A DNA stretch of 64,000 nt from Sophora flavescens (GCA_030762895.1 CM061069.1:26035404-26099403), one strand, 5' to 3'; shown: positions 53,611-64,000, counted from the stretch's first letter. Numbers and translations are program-made. Notes: generated by a model from the letters alone, not told the origin.

Positions 53611-53989
53611 GTTTTTATTAAAATTTTTTAAAATTTAATTTTTAAAATAATAAATTTTTTATGTTTTTCTTTAAAGTTTATCAAAAATACTAATAAAACA
53701 CACCAAATTACTAATGAAATATAAAATCATAATAAATAATTAATATATATAAAAAAAATAATCCAAAATGTCGTACAAGAATCGTTTAAAGTAAAAAATA
53801 TGAAGAAAAAAATTCAGTCATGATGAGGGGGAGGGGGAGGAATCCAATCATCCTCAGCATCCGTACCACCGACGCCTGCTATCTGATCGTCCTCTGCAGT
53901 AGCAGCATCAGTAGCTAGCGGCAAAACTGGAGGAGCGACAGCAAGCGGCACAACCGCCGGGGAGCATCACCCCGAGCAACTAGAGTTTG

Positions 53990-55610
53990 GATCCTCATCT
54001 GCTCCAACACCAACCGCAGATGTCCGCCCCGCTCGATGCTCGCTCTGCATCAGCCTTGGTGTGCCTGAGTCAATTGTGCAATCTGGTTCGCCATCTGCTG
54101 CTCTCTCTCGCTCTTCTCCCGAAGCTCCGCGTTCAGCTGCGTGATGGTGTCCTGCATTTGGTTGAACTGCTCCTGAGGGACGGTATCGGTGTAGGAAGGA
54201 GCAGGCGTGCCGGATGATGAAGCGATAAACTCGCCTCCTAGGTGTCCGAGGCCATACACGTGCCCCTTCTTGTTCCTGCCCCCGACGACCTCCAAATAAA
54301 TGGCATTATCGTCGACGGAGATAGGAGAGCTGGGCCCATCACTAGTCAAGGCCTCATCTTGTGACTGTGAGGCACGTGATATGGCATCGTCCTTCTTCTC
54401 GTTGAAGCCTACCTACAAAGTATAGTTGAAGAGATTTAGTTAAAATTATAATCAATATTAACAAATCATTTATAATAAATTACAAGTAAACACTAAATTG
54501 TTTTTTTTTTTGCTTACAACATAGTTATGGGCCTTGTCGTTGACCCATGTCCCCGACTTCAACTTCTTCGTCCTCTCTACCAACTCCATAGCAGTGGGGG
54601 CCCGCTGTTTCTGTGCTTTCTACACAGAAAAATATAATCTTAAATTCATAAGAATAATTAAAAATGAAAACTAATTAAATAGTATAATAAGTCAAAAGTT
54701 TAATGTATTACCAGCTCATCGTAGTGGGCGGCGGCTGAGTTAGACCCGTCGGTCCAAGCACATGCGCCACCATCAGAAGCTCGATTACGTCGAGCTGTGA
54801 CCTGGATCTCCTGGAACTTCTCAGTAGCCTAGTACTGGTCCAGCTGCCTCCTGATCTCAGGATCCACCCACTTACCCTTTTTCTTATCCTTCCTCAGCTT
54901 GTTCGTCAGATTCTTCATGACCAGTGAGCCTTTATGCTCAAATATGTCCCTGACGAGACCCTTTAAAGCTACGTCCCACCTATACTCTTTCTACAACTTA
55001 TAGTTGTTAGGAAATTCGTGTGTGTATATATATATAATGTAAATTTAATTTAAATAACTTAATAAATTGTTACCTTAAACTCTTGAAACAACTGATTCCT
55101 ATGGCCCCCTGGGATGGCCTTCCATGTAGGCCATGAACCATCAAACTTGCGTCACAAGATCTTCGATATCGAATCAGAAGGGCCCTTCGCGGGCAGAAAG
55201 CTGCAGCAAAATTAGAGCGTTAATAAATGTTATAAATAAATAAAAAAATATAAGTAAATAGAAATTAACGATACTTTATATATATATATATATTAAAAAA
55301 TTAAATTAGCTTACTGGTTATCCCCCCTGGGGATAAGAAGAATCCTCATGTCGGATGGACCACGACTCTCCTGTCCTGATGATGATGATGGTCCTGTCAT
55401 AGGTGTGGATGATGAGGGTGCAGCCTGTGTCCCGACCACATGAGGCTGGGTAGGGGGTGCAACTCCATCACTCTGAGGTGTCCCGTCCACAGAGGTACTG
55501 GTAGGGTGGTCTCGATCTGAAGGCTGTGGGTCGGCCGGCTAAGGGACTCTCGCAGCACGACCTCTGGCACAACCTCCACGATGACCCCTACCTCTAGAGG
55601 AATCTGCCAT
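53990..55610 (-). pseudogene. CACTA second transposase gene (Transposase_24, Ptta/En-Spm type), multi-exon
   Basis: It starts at the ATG at 55610 with an Arg/Gly-rich sequence ('MADSSRGRGHRGG'); an in-frame stop follows after about 23 codons. Later exons on the minus strand give 'FDGSWPTWKAIPGGHRNQLF' (about 55085-55160), 'LKGLVRDIFEHKGSLVM' and 'WVDPEIRRQLDQY' (54830-54990), 'DGSNSAAAHYDEL' (54715-54770) and the coiled-coil end 'HVYGLGHLGGEFIAS' (54349-54050). These are the conserved blocks of the Transposase_24 domain. Gaps between blocks look like introns. The role is binding of subterminal repeats. Confidence 0.7.
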
Positions 55611-55717
55611 CTGTGTAAAAAATGAAAAGATGATTACACAACAGTGTAAATAATACAAAAATAAATTACCTAAGTATAATGACATTTACACAATGAATTA
55701 TGACATAAATAAATTAC

Positions 55718-57690
55718 CTAAGTAGAATCTCCGTCACCAAAGTCACCCTCACTCTCATCAGTCTCACTTGATCGGAATGTGCCTTCGCTAGATGCGTCCA
55801 ATTCGGATTGATCCATTAACTCTCTTTCAACTTCTTCCCTATTTCCGGAAATGTCCGCCAGAGAATTAACAATAATGTCCGGTGTAATTTGAAATGGTAC
55901 GTGGGGTCTTGAAAACTCATCATCTTGGTACGGAGCATCTTTTTCAGGCTGGTTGATTACATTATCAGTAATTATACTGCGAGCCTTTATCTTAATAACA
56001 CCCAACCAACCTTGATGTCTTTCAGGATATGGCGAGTAATAAACCTGATCTGCCTGTTGTGAAAAAATGAATGAGTCGTATGCCTTATTATACCTTCGAG
56101 ACAGTCTAACTTGAACAATACCATATTTTTTATCGATTTTTGTCCCTACGTCAAGAGTAGGATCAAACCAATCACACTTGAAGATAACTAACTTCATCAC
56201 GGGGAAACCAGTATAATCGAGTTCAAGGATGTCAGTTAGAACCCCATAGAAATCATCCTCTACATTGCCATCAGTGGCTCGCACACAAACACCATAGTTA
56301 CACGACTGCATTCCTTCATTCCATGTTTTTGCATTATATTATTCTTGTACATGCTATATATTTAAGGAGGTAAAATGTATTGCAACAAATGAAGATGCTT
56401 AACCTACATATTTACTAAACCACGTAGCAAAGTGAGAAGTAATTTCTCGATCAACCTGATCGTTTGAAAAGTCAGGTTGGAGATCCCTTAGAAAATTGTC
56501 GTACATCCTACATATGGGAGATTAACAGCAGGACGATTAATAATCATAAATGTCAATTGAACTTATAAAAGATATTGTAGAAACTTACTCTAAATATGGT
56601 GCCACCTCTTCACAATTTTGAAGGATATATAGATGAGCAGCATTAGTGTCACGCTGCTCCAAGAAATATCCTTTTGATTTGCCACTAAATCTGCCCGGAT
56701 AGTTGAATATTGATATAGGAGGACTAGTTGAACTTCCTTCGCCCGAATCAACGTTTCTAGGCATCCTTGTCCTTCTCGTGTTAACTTCGTCCGGATAGTA
56801 ATAAGAGGCAAAAGTGGAAGTCTCATCTACTAAGTATGCTTCACAAATGGAACCCTCCACACGTGCCTTGTTCTTGACTTTGTGTTTAAGGGAGTGCAGG
56901 AACCTATTAAAGAGGGATACATACAAATAATTACTAGTTTTAGGGAAAGCTAAACTACGATTTCGTGTTCGTGAATTTCATATGTATTAAGTAAAATAGT
57001 TGATGTTGTTTACCTCTCAAATGGATACATCCAGTGGTATTGGACTGGGCCACCAACTCTTGCTTCATAAGGTAGATGAACTGGCAGGTGTTCCATGGAA
57101 TCAAAGAAACTCGACGGGAAGATTTGCTCCAACTTACATAACAAAACGGGTATCTTGACTTCCATATCCTTTAATTGATTCACATTTAGTGTTGTCGATG
57201 TAAGCTCCCTGAAAAAGTGGCTAAGCTCAACAAGTGGGTTCCAAATTTGCTTCGGTAATGCGTCGAACGCAATTGGAAGCAACCGTTGCATGAACACGTG
57301 GCCGTGGCAATCATGACTCTTCATTCCATGTAACTTTGCTTACTTAATGTCAACACATCTACCCAGATTGGAAGCATACCCATCTGGTAACTTTAGTTCT
57401 TTAACCCACTTACAGACGACCACTTTCTGTGTTTTGCTTAGTGTATAACTTGCCTTCGGTTTGATAAGTCTGCCACGACCACTGTCCTGCAACTCAAGCT
57501 CCTTTCGATTACAAATTTCAGCCAGATCCAATCGGGCTTTATTTGTATCCTTTGTCCTCTCCTTGATGTCCATCACAGTGTCAAACACATTCAAAAACAC
57601 ATTCCTCTCAGTATGCATGACATCAATGTTGTGACGGAGTAGCTGCGTCCTCCAATACGGCATTCTCCAAAATGTACTTTGTTTTGTCAA
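55718..57690 (-). pseudogene. TNP2-like transposase, C-terminal half (DUF4218, DUF4216), broken
   Basis: The pieces in order are: 57690-57340 ('FWRMPYWRTQLLRHNIDVMH', end of Transposase_21); 57324-57010 (DUF4218: 'KSHDCHGHVFMQRLLPIAF', 'RVGGPVQYHWMYPFER'); 56926-56585 ('FNRFLHSLKHKVKNKARVEG', 'EAYLVDETSTFASYYY'); and 56311-55718 (DUF4216: 'ELDYTGFPVMKLVIFKCDWF', 'QQADQVYYSPYPERHQGW'), with an acidic tail. Some breaks may be introns (57000-56930 and 56585-56330); others are frameshifts. Confidence 0.8.
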
Positions 57691-57752
57691 TTATGGTTGA
57701 CGCCATAATCAGGAATATGTTCCCATTGGGATTCATGGACGAGTGGTAAGTA

Positions 57753-58115
57753 CTATACTCTGAACCATACATTAGGACCAGTCAAACGTGGTGGAGGCGG
57801 TGTTGTCTCCACACAACGCTTCTTGAATGCATTCTTGTTCCGCCTATAAGGATGATCTTCTGGAAGGAATTGACGATGACAATCAAAATATGAGATCTTT
57901 CTACCGTTTTTAAGCATGAATGCCTTCGATCGCTCCATACATATTGGGCATCCAAGCTTCCCCGCGGTCATCCAACCCGACATCATCCCATAGGCGGGAA
58001 AGTCGTTGATCGTCCACATCAAAGCTGCTTTCATGATGAAATTCTGCCTCAAAGATACGTCATATGTCAACACACCATCATTCCACAGCATCGTCAACTC
58101 ATCTATCAGCGGCTG
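57753..58115 (-). pseudogene. TNP2-like transposase, middle part after an amber stop
   Basis: This part is in the same frame as the 405-residue upstream ORF and separated from it only by a TAG near 58116, where relatives usually have a Leu in 'YLQPLIDEL'. It carries 'FIMKAALMWTINDFPAYGMM' and 'KLGCPICMERSKAFML', standard Transposase_21 blocks. The frame is lost again after 57753. Confidence 0.83.
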
Positions 58116-59333
58116 CTAGTACACATCAATCTTTCCTTTTTTATTAGACTGACACTGAATTTTGACTGTTAGGAAGATAAACTCCCGCTTCATGCACATC
58201 CCCGGGGGAAGATTGTACGGAGTCAGGATAACCGGCCAACAAGAGTATGCTTTTCCAGGCTGCCCAAAAGGATTAAATCCATCAGTAGATAACCCCAATC
58301 GGACATTCCGAGGGTCCTGCGAAAATTCCATATGAACCCTATCAAAATGCTTCCAAGCTTCTCCATCAGATGGATGACACAAGACATCTTGCTCCCTCTC
58401 ATGCTCACTATGCCACCTCATGTGAGCTGCAGTGGCCATCGAAGAGTACAATCTTGTAAGTCTTGGCACGAGCGGAAAGTACCACATCTTTTTTATCGAC
58501 CTCTTCTTCTCAATGCCTATCCTAGTGGTTGTCTTATACCGATCCGCACCACAAAATCGACAACATGTTATGCTTTCCGCTGAATCATCCTTATAGTACA
58601 ACATACATCCATTCGGGCAACAATCAATTTTCAAACACCCCAGACCCAAATTTTCCACAGACTTCTTAGCATGATAAAAACTAGTAGGCATCCGATTGTC
58701 TTCTGGCAACGCCTTGGACACTGACCTGGTGAGGCGATTCAAACAGCCTTCTTGCATATTGTAGTCAGATTTGATACTCAACCATTCCATACACATCGAC
58801 AACTCCGTGTACTCCCGACATCCTTCCCACAATGGAGATCGTGTAACACTCAACATATCATAGAATCTTTGAGCTTCGGGATTCAGATTCTCCTCTATGT
58901 ATTGGGAACCCATTCCACCATCTTCTCCCCCATCTTCTTCTAGTACAACACCAACCGATGGTCCAGCATGATCCATTATCATCTGCTCGTATGGATTCAA
59001 TTCTTCCCTCCGGTCACCACTTCCATAGTACGAACCTTCAAACACAATCGGGTTTAAATCAGGCAACGTCTCACCATGGTTACTCCACCAATAGTAATCA
59101 GGCATGAAGCCCTTCTCATAAAGATCGGCTACAACTCCATCCACGCTTTTGAAAGATTGACACTTGCATCTTTTGCAAGGACACCTCAAATGATCACCGC
59201 CCAGATGTATAAATCTCTCCTGGCTAATAACAAACTCTATAAACTCACCCACTCCAACTCTATACTCTTCCCTAAGACGTTTATTCCGATCCAACCTACG
59301 ACACATCCATTTCCGATTCTCCGGAATATCCAT
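58116..59333 (-). CDS. TNP2-like transposase, N-terminal half
   Basis: A 405-residue open frame from the ATG at 59333. Residues 1-95 are the transposase-associated domain ('EFIEFVISQERFIHLGGDHL', 'CPCKRCKCQS', 'YYWWSNHGE'). An acidic linker holds 'NPEAQRFYDML'. Then come 'GLGCLKIDCCPNGCMLYY', a Cys pair in 'ITCCRFCGADRYK', 'YFPLVPRLTRLYSSMATA' and 'NVRLGLSTDGFNPFG', the start of Transposase_21. It ends at the amber codon before 'QPLIDEL'. One base change would explain the stop, so this gene died recently compared with its neighbours. Confidence 0.9.
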   Translation of the reverse strand: MDIPENRKWMCRRLDRNKRLREEYRVGVGEFIEFVISQERFIHLGGDHLRCPCKRCKCQSFKSVDGVVADLYEKGFMPDYYWWSNHGETLPDLNPIVFEGSYYGSGDRREELNPYEQMIMDHAGPSVGVVLEEDGGEDGGMGSQYIEENLNPEAQRFYDMLSVTRSPLWEGCREYTELSMCMEWLSIKSDYNMQEGCLNRLTRSVSKALPEDNRMPTSFYHAKKSVENLGLGCLKIDCCPNGCMLYYKDDSAESITCCRFCGADRYKTTTRIGIEKKRSIKKMWYFPLVPRLTRLYSSMATAAHMRWHSEHEREQDVLCHPSDGEAWKHFDRVHMEFSQDPRNVRLGLSTDGFNPFGQPGKAYSCWPVILTPYNLPPGMCMKREFIFLTVKIQCQSNKKGKIDVY

Positions 59334-59719
59334 TGCTGGTAATTAAATAGGCTGACCAATCCTACAATAACACTTATATATTATGGTGCATTCCAATAAC
59401 TCCATCAATCTCGTTCTTATGATAAGGTATGAACCTATCCCATTCGAGAAGAAACCTTTACCACACTCGGCTAATAATAGTTATTCCCATATTCAAATAC
59501 CTTATACTTGACAAAATTTTGGCAGCATTTCCCATCGGTCTCCAAGTACACGACTCGAGCACGGTGAGAATCACCATGATCAAGTATGCACCATGAGAAC
59601 AAAAGTAAATGCATCAGACCGAGATTTCAAAAAGTATATAAGGCATTTGAACATTGAAATGACTATTGTACGAGTGTGAAAACGTTTTTTTCCCAAACTG
59701 TCCCACTTGGACAATTCAA

Positions 59720-59781
59720 GATTCAATACAATGAGCATGCGCGTACCTTGAGAAGGTACGCATGCTCATTAATATTGAATC
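59720..59781. repeat. Near-perfect 29-30 bp inverted repeat
   Basis: The arms 59720-59749 and 59753-59781 (core 'aatgagcatgcg' and 'cgcatgctcatt') pair around a 3-base loop, with only a two-base bulge region and one extra base. Confidence 0.85.
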
Positions 59782-59917
59782 TCAAACAGGAAACTAAGGC
59801 TTTCGTAAATTAATAATTAACTCTAACATAAAATAAAACCATTAACCTATAAATATAGTTGAGTTTATATATTGCAATGTAAATCAATACAAACTTACAT
59901 AAAATATTGTAGCAAAC

Positions 59918-60145
59918 ATCCTATTGAGCCCTGCTCTCGACTAACAAGTAACACATAATTGTCAAACACATGCATAACTTCTAAATTATCAGCACACAAC
60001 CAGCATCCAGCCTTTCGGACTGGATCACATCCTATTGAGCTATGCTCTCCACTAACAAACAACACATATTGGCAAACACATGCATAAACATTAAATTATC
60101 AGCACACAAATCCTATCGAGCTCCGCTCTCCACTAACAAACAACA
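59918..60145. repeat. Three direct copies of a unit of about 80 bp
   Basis: Copies begin at 59918, 60029 and 60110 with 'tcctattgagc' or 'tcctatcgagc', followed by 'tgctctc.actaacaa'. The third copy is truncated. Confidence 0.75.
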
Positions 60146-61429
60146 CAACTTCACATTGCACATTACAAATACCACACAAATCAAGGCATAATAAAGATGT
60201 AGTTAACTTACCTCAGCTCCCAGTAAAGAATGATAAATAGTGACAAAGATCAAGGAGTGCTACAAGTGATTAAATTCAACAGTCTGTTAAAAAATAAGTG
60301 ATTAAATTCAATTCACATGTGACTTAGACATCTCAACAGATACGGTTTAATAAGACCATGTCATGGTAGTCATGGACTCTAGCCAACTTTATATTCCATG
60401 ATTTATATACATTGTTAGTTACATGGTTTGATTTATACTTAGGATCATTTGTGAGTCTCATCCACAACTCTTTAGGTCTTTTACAAGTCAACAAACAATC
60501 TGTTACCTTAATATTAATTTTTCTCAATTGTGTCAATGCCTTGTCAAACATGTACTTATTATGAACCATACCAACAACCCATAACAAAGTTTTCAGCATT
60601 AAAGTGTTATATACCTCTTAGTGAAATTATTCAACAGGGGATTACAATAAAACCTACATAAACAACTTACAACACATAGTCACACAACCATAATTGAATA
60701 AAATTGATGCACATTACCACATTGTATCTGATTCAAGTACCATCTATAAGCAACAAAATCAATCAAAACAAAGAAATTGGAAGCTATATACATGTGTTTT
60801 GCATAAGGGAATGTTCACAGCCCCATCATCAACTATGTCCCTGGTGATGTTGTCCCTTTCACTATAAAATCCTTGAACCCTTTATTCCCAACATCAAATA
60901 AACCACATCCAAAGCCTATCTATTTCTGTTCTGTATTCTTGTTATCATATAAAATCCAAATCATGAATTGGCATCAACATAAAATAGACAATCACAAAAG
61001 CATTGACTGAATGGAAATTTTAACCTACACAAAACACTAGACACTATGACCCATCCTATCACAATAGCAATACAACAAACCTTAAAGATGAGGAATGAGG
61101 GATGATAATTTTACCTCCTTAGTGGTGAACAAAGACGCAGCAAGGGGATGAGGAAGTGGAGCAGTGGTGGCTCACCGGAGGTGCGCTGGATAGAGAAAGA
61201 GAGAAATTAGATAGAGAGGAAGAGAGCAAGAGAGAATGAGAAAGAGACACAAAGCAATAGAGAACTTATGGTGGTGACGTTGTGGTGGTGTTGGTGGTGG
61301 CGCGACCGATGCTTGGAGGCGGTCGGAGAGAGCGAAAGTCTATGGGGGAGGAACTGCTGCACGTGAGAGAGAAGAGAAGAAAAGAGAGAAATGGGGGAAG
61401 AGAGGAAGGAAATAGCGATTTAGGGATTT

Positions 61430-61860
61430 TATTTTTAGCGACCGAATAACTATTTTTAGCGACCGAATTATTCGGTCGCTAAATGGGTTAATTTGAAATT
61501 TGAATTCATAAATTTAGCGACCAATTTAAAATTCGGTCACTAACACGCTCTATTTTAATTTTTTACGCGCCATTTAGCGACGGATTTAATATCGGTCGCA
61601 AAGATAGATAATATTTAACCGTTGCATTTAACTTGGTCGCCATTTCGGTCGCTAAAAAGTCAGCAAGTTTTGACTTTTACTTTCCTTTATTTAGCGACCG
61701 AAATAGCGACCGATAACTCTGATACGCTCTATTTCGGTCGCTATTTCGGTTGCAGTATCAACTATAACCAGGTTTCATGTAGATCCTACAATCGGTCGTC
61801 ATTTCGGTCGAAAACAGCAACCAACAAATTCGGTCACTATTTTCGGTCGCTAAATAACCT
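61430..61860. repeat. Right subterminal repeats of the 8.6-kb CACTA
   Basis: More than ten copies of 'ttcggtcgcta' or 'tagcgaccgaa' in both orientations, some degraded. Confidence 0.85.
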
Positions 61861-61873
61861 TTTTTTTGTAGTG

Positions 61874-62350
61874 TTTTCCCATTCAAACATCAATTTGGCT
61901 ATGTAAAGAAAAATAGGAAGGAAAATTCTTTTGCTTCCATGCTCTTAGATGATGAAAGTAGAAGTCATTTAGAGTTCATAGAAATTGGAATCACATTAAA
62001 AGGATTTTTCTACAATTTTCTAGAGTTTTTTTGAAGTTCTAAATGTAAGAATAGAAATTTGTGAAAAACTTGATGAACATGAAGATTGATGGATGATTAA
62101 TAAAGCTAAGGTGATGAGGAAGAGATTCCCCACTTTGGAATGAAGAAGTTTGATCAAGAACTTGAGAAGAAATGAAGAACTTATCAAGAACACTATGAAG
62201 TTCTTTGTGTTTTTGTTAAGAACAAGTTTGAATGTGTAATAGGAAGAGAAAGAAATTTGGTTAAGTATGGGGATGGGGTTTGGGCTGCCAAAATTGAGAG
62301 GATGAGTGAATGAAAATTGTTTTGTTTAATAATTAAGAGTGAACCATAGT
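61874..62350 (-). repeat. Chromovirus 5' LTR, second segment
   Basis: It continues the LTR after the CACTA ('cccattcaaacatcaatttgg') and matches 24515-24989. It ends at a poly-T of the same kind as at 24990. Confidence 0.9.
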
Positions 62351-62370
62351 TTTTTTTTAAGGTAATCAAC

Positions 62371-63117
62371 TTAATTCATTTCACTAGCAATAAACAAATC
62401 AACACAAGGAGGAACATGATAAAAGGTGTGGAGGCTAGGCGTAGTAGGAACTACCTTTGCTAAACAATGAGCAACTCCGTTGGCTTGCCTCCTAATGAAC
62501 CTCACTCTAAGGTTTGTAAAACAAGATAGAAACCTATAACAATCACTAATAATGCACCCAATCTCACTGCAATCAGTCCTAGGCAAGTTAACTCCATCAG
62601 CTACCAACTTACAATTAGTTTCAAAGAACACATTAGACAAACCAAGATCAAGAATCCACTGTGTGACATAGAGGAGACCAAGAGCCTCACCTATCGAGAC
62701 CTTAAAGCAAGGCTTTCTCCATAGAGATCTAACAGCAACAAACACACCTTGCTCATCCCTAATGCAAATTCCCCACCCAGTAGTACCTTCTGCCTGCATG
62801 AAAGAGGCATCAACGGTGCAAGAAAAGAATCCACTAGAAGGGGGTACCCATTTACTAGCCATGGGAGGAGAGTAAACACTAGCGTTACTTCGGTCAAGGG
62901 CTCGAACTTGCGTCCAATCATTGAAGTGGTGCATGGCCCGGTTGCATGTACTACTGGCTTCGGTATTTTCATTCTCCCAGAGTAAGGCATTACGTGATTG
63001 CCATAAACTCCAAGTTCCTGGCATTAGAATCGAAGATTTCCAGCATCTTAAAAACCCAATCTTTAAAACGGGTGGTAGTATCCATAACTGAGCATACCTG
63101 ATTTGTACAAATGCCAA
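62371..63117 (-). CDS. LINE ORF2 C-terminus: zf-RVT tail and RNase H, second copy
   Basis: A 248-residue open frame ending the LINE. Residues 85-225 are the RVT_3 RNase H ('GFFSCTVDASFMQAEGTTGW', 'EALGLLYVTQWILDLG', 'FETNCKLVADGVNLPRTDCS', 'RRQANGVAHCLAKVV'). Where the left copy keeps 'FETDCK', this one has Asn for the Asp, so one catalytic acid is lost. Upstream residues 1-80 ('WSLWQSRNALLWENENTEAS') are the usual linker after the zinc-binding domain. The first Met is internal to the original ORF2. Confidence 0.85.
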   Translation of the reverse strand: MAFVQIRYAQLWILPPVLKIGFLRCWKSSILMPGTWSLWQSRNALLWENENTEASSTCNRAMHHFNDWTQVRALDRSNASVYSPPMASKWVPPSSGFFSCTVDASFMQAEGTTGWGICIRDEQGVFVAVRSLWRKPCFKVSIGEALGLLYVTQWILDLGLSNVFFETNCKLVADGVNLPRTDCSEIGCIISDCYRFLSCFTNLRVRFIRRQANGVAHCLAKVVPTTPSLHTFYHVPPCVDLFIASEMN

Positions 63118-63930
63118 TTGTTCTCAATGGGAAAAGTGCAGCGAATGCAGTGACGAACACAGTCCATCCCACGCTGTTGAAGAGCCACCCTGGTCGGGAG
63201 GGCCTCACGATAAGCATGCCGAAGGTGGATTTTTATGCGTTGGGGAACCTGCAGAGACAAGATCAAATTCCACTCTCCATCACTCTTCAATGGCTAGTAT
63301 CAGCTAAATTTTCCAACGCCAAATAATACCCACTACGAACTGTATATGAGCCATCAGAAGTTGGAGACCAAATGCACCTATCCTGTTTCACCGATTGAAA
63401 TAGAGGAATGTCAAGGATTGCATTTACTTAAGGGCCAGAAAATAACAAAGAGACTAGGTTGACATTCCAAGACTTATGTTCAGGGAGCAAGAGATCCTTC
63501 ACCTTAAGGTTTTCAATACCAACAATAGGAGAAGGGTTGCTAACAAAACTTACTTGGCCTTTTACCCACGAAGGGTCTAGCACACTGATAGAATCTCCTT
63601 TGCCAACACACCAACGAGAACACTATTTCAAGAGAGCTCGTGTAGACCATAGACTCCTCCAAGTGTATGAGGGACTATGACCAAGGGAAGCTTCCAAGAA
63701 GCCACCATTGGTAAAGTAACGTGCATGAAAAACCCTGGACACTAAGGCCTCCAGATGAGTGATAAATTTCCAAGACTACCCATACCACCAAATTTCTTTG
63801 AGATAGTGAGCTTATCCCAATTCAACCAATTAATACCTCTATTATCTCGTTGACTGTTACCCCAAAAGAAAGAGTTCAACATTCGCTGAATTTCATCCCC
63901 AAGAGAAGGGGGCATTAAGTACATGCTCAT
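63063..63930 (-). pseudogene. LINE ORF2 RT thumb and zf-RVT, second copy, broken
   Basis: Short frames (63930-63742 and 63290-63063) with 'WDKLTISKKFGGMG', 'WNLILSLQVPQRIKIHLRHA' and 'CIRCTFPIENNWHLY', matching 26045-26966 of the first copy. Several frameshifts and deletions are present. Confidence 0.78.
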
Positions 63931-64000
63931 ACAGTAGGAGGGGATTACCTGAATAACAGACTTAATGAGAACTTCTCTACCTGCAAGAAATAAAGTCTTA

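Larger units (their letters stand above)
59345..61425. other. 5' non-coding part of the 8.6-kb CACTA
   Basis: There is no recognised coding sequence. It contains a strong inverted repeat (59720-59781), a three-fold direct repeat (59918-60145) and, at 61130-61420, purine-rich and GTGGTG-rich sequence like a plant 5' UTR read on the minus strand. Confidence 0.45.
53228..61873 (-). mobile_element. Autonomous-type CACTA element, 8.6 kb
   Basis: It begins CACTACAAAAAAAGAAC and ends TTTTTTTTGTAGTG, with the duplication TTT (53225-53227 and 61874-61876). Subterminal repeats 'tagcgaccgaaat' and 'ttcggtcgctaaa' are at 53250-53610 and 61430-61860. A TNP2-like gene (55718-59333) and a Transposase_24 gene (53990-55610) lie on the minus strand. 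It shares ends and repeats with the small B3-bearing element at 32811-35569. Comparison with the intact LTR copy shows the insertion site directly. Confidence 0.92.
22586..64000 (-). mobile_element. Ty3/gypsy chromovirus (Tekay/Del type), heavily nested, runs past the window
   Basis: The 3' LTR is at left (22586-45998, interrupted) and the 5' LTR at right (from 51261). The LTR starts on the plus strand with TGAGRCACCCCGTTG and ends GGTTGTTACA. The internal domain, 45999-51260, has a tRNA-iMet primer site, gag with two zinc knuckles, protease, RT, RNase H, integrase and a chromodomain. The pentamer left of the LTR is GTATA (22581-22585); its partner lies outside the window. Nested insertions account for over half of its length: a LINE in each LTR, three CACTA elements, a Cassandra solo LTR, another solo LTR and a Helitron end. 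The element is defective in every enzyme. Confidence 0.88.
62351..64000 (-). mobile_element. Second copy of the nested LINE, 3' part, runs past the window
   Basis: About 94% identical by eye to 24990-27160, with the same junction to the LTR. It lacks the Cassandra insertion. It has its own deletions, of about 48 bases near 63102 and about 45 bases near 63775, relative to the left copy. Confidence 0.88.

Noticed and set aside
53820..53850. GAGGGG-type repeat at the start of the CACTA second gene's 3' side
   Set aside because: Short low-complexity sequence with no partner.

Overview
This window is nuclear DNA from a flowering plant, probably a eudicot, in a dense, repeat-rich (heterochromatin-like) region. 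The evidence is the element types: a Tat-lineage Ty3/gypsy element with a second RNase H, a Tekay/Del-type chromovirus, an L1-type plant LINE, several CACTA (En/Spm) transposons, a Cassandra 5S-bearing solo LTR, a Helitron end and a Tourist-like MITE. I see no ordinary host gene, tRNA gene, rRNA gene or CRISPR array. I cannot name the species from sequence alone.

Block 1 (1-2637) is non-coding repeat debris with one MITE (1696-2136, TSD TAA). Block 2 (2638-16930) is one Tat-lineage retrotransposon on the minus strand, with 491-bp LTRs, near-matching 5-bp duplications, a primer binding site and a polypurine tract. From its 5' end (right) it carries gag, protease, RT, RNase H, a second RNase H and integrase, then a 48-bp minisatellite with higher-order structure. 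Last comes a plus-strand (antisense) additional gene that appears to have two exons and its own TATA box. Two solo LTRs of another family sit inside it in opposite orientations (4440-5849 and 13873-15406). Both have 5-bp target duplications and break the antisense gene and gag.

Block 3 (16931-22585) holds an orphan CACTA-like end (17585), UTR-like sequence and a 3.6-kb transposase-less CACTA element (18414-22011, TSD TCG). Block 4 (22586 to beyond 64000) is a single chromovirus on the minus strand, greatly enlarged by nested insertions. Its 3' LTR lies at 22586-45998 and holds a LINE (about 24990-43137), which itself holds a Cassandra solo LTR (25214-25619) and a 12.4-kb CACTA element (29378-41752). 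That CACTA's transposase gene is split by a 2.76-kb CACTA of another family (32811-35569), which carries a small two-exon B3-domain-like gene. A Helitron 3' end lies at 45333. The internal domain (45999-51260) has gag, a protease fused by deletion to the end of RT, an RNase H split by a third solo LTR (47921-49234), integrase and a chromodomain. The 5' LTR starts at 51261, is interrupted by an autonomous-type CACTA (53228-61873), and contains the same LINE at the same position (62351 onward).

Timing follows from nesting: the LINE entered the chromovirus LTR before the chromovirus last transposed, because both LTRs carry it. The CACTA elements, Cassandra and the solo LTRs came later. Almost every coding region is broken by stops, frameshifts, insertions or lost catalytic residues. 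The long intact stretches are the Tat RNase H-integrase ORF, the antisense exon 1 and the B3-like gene.
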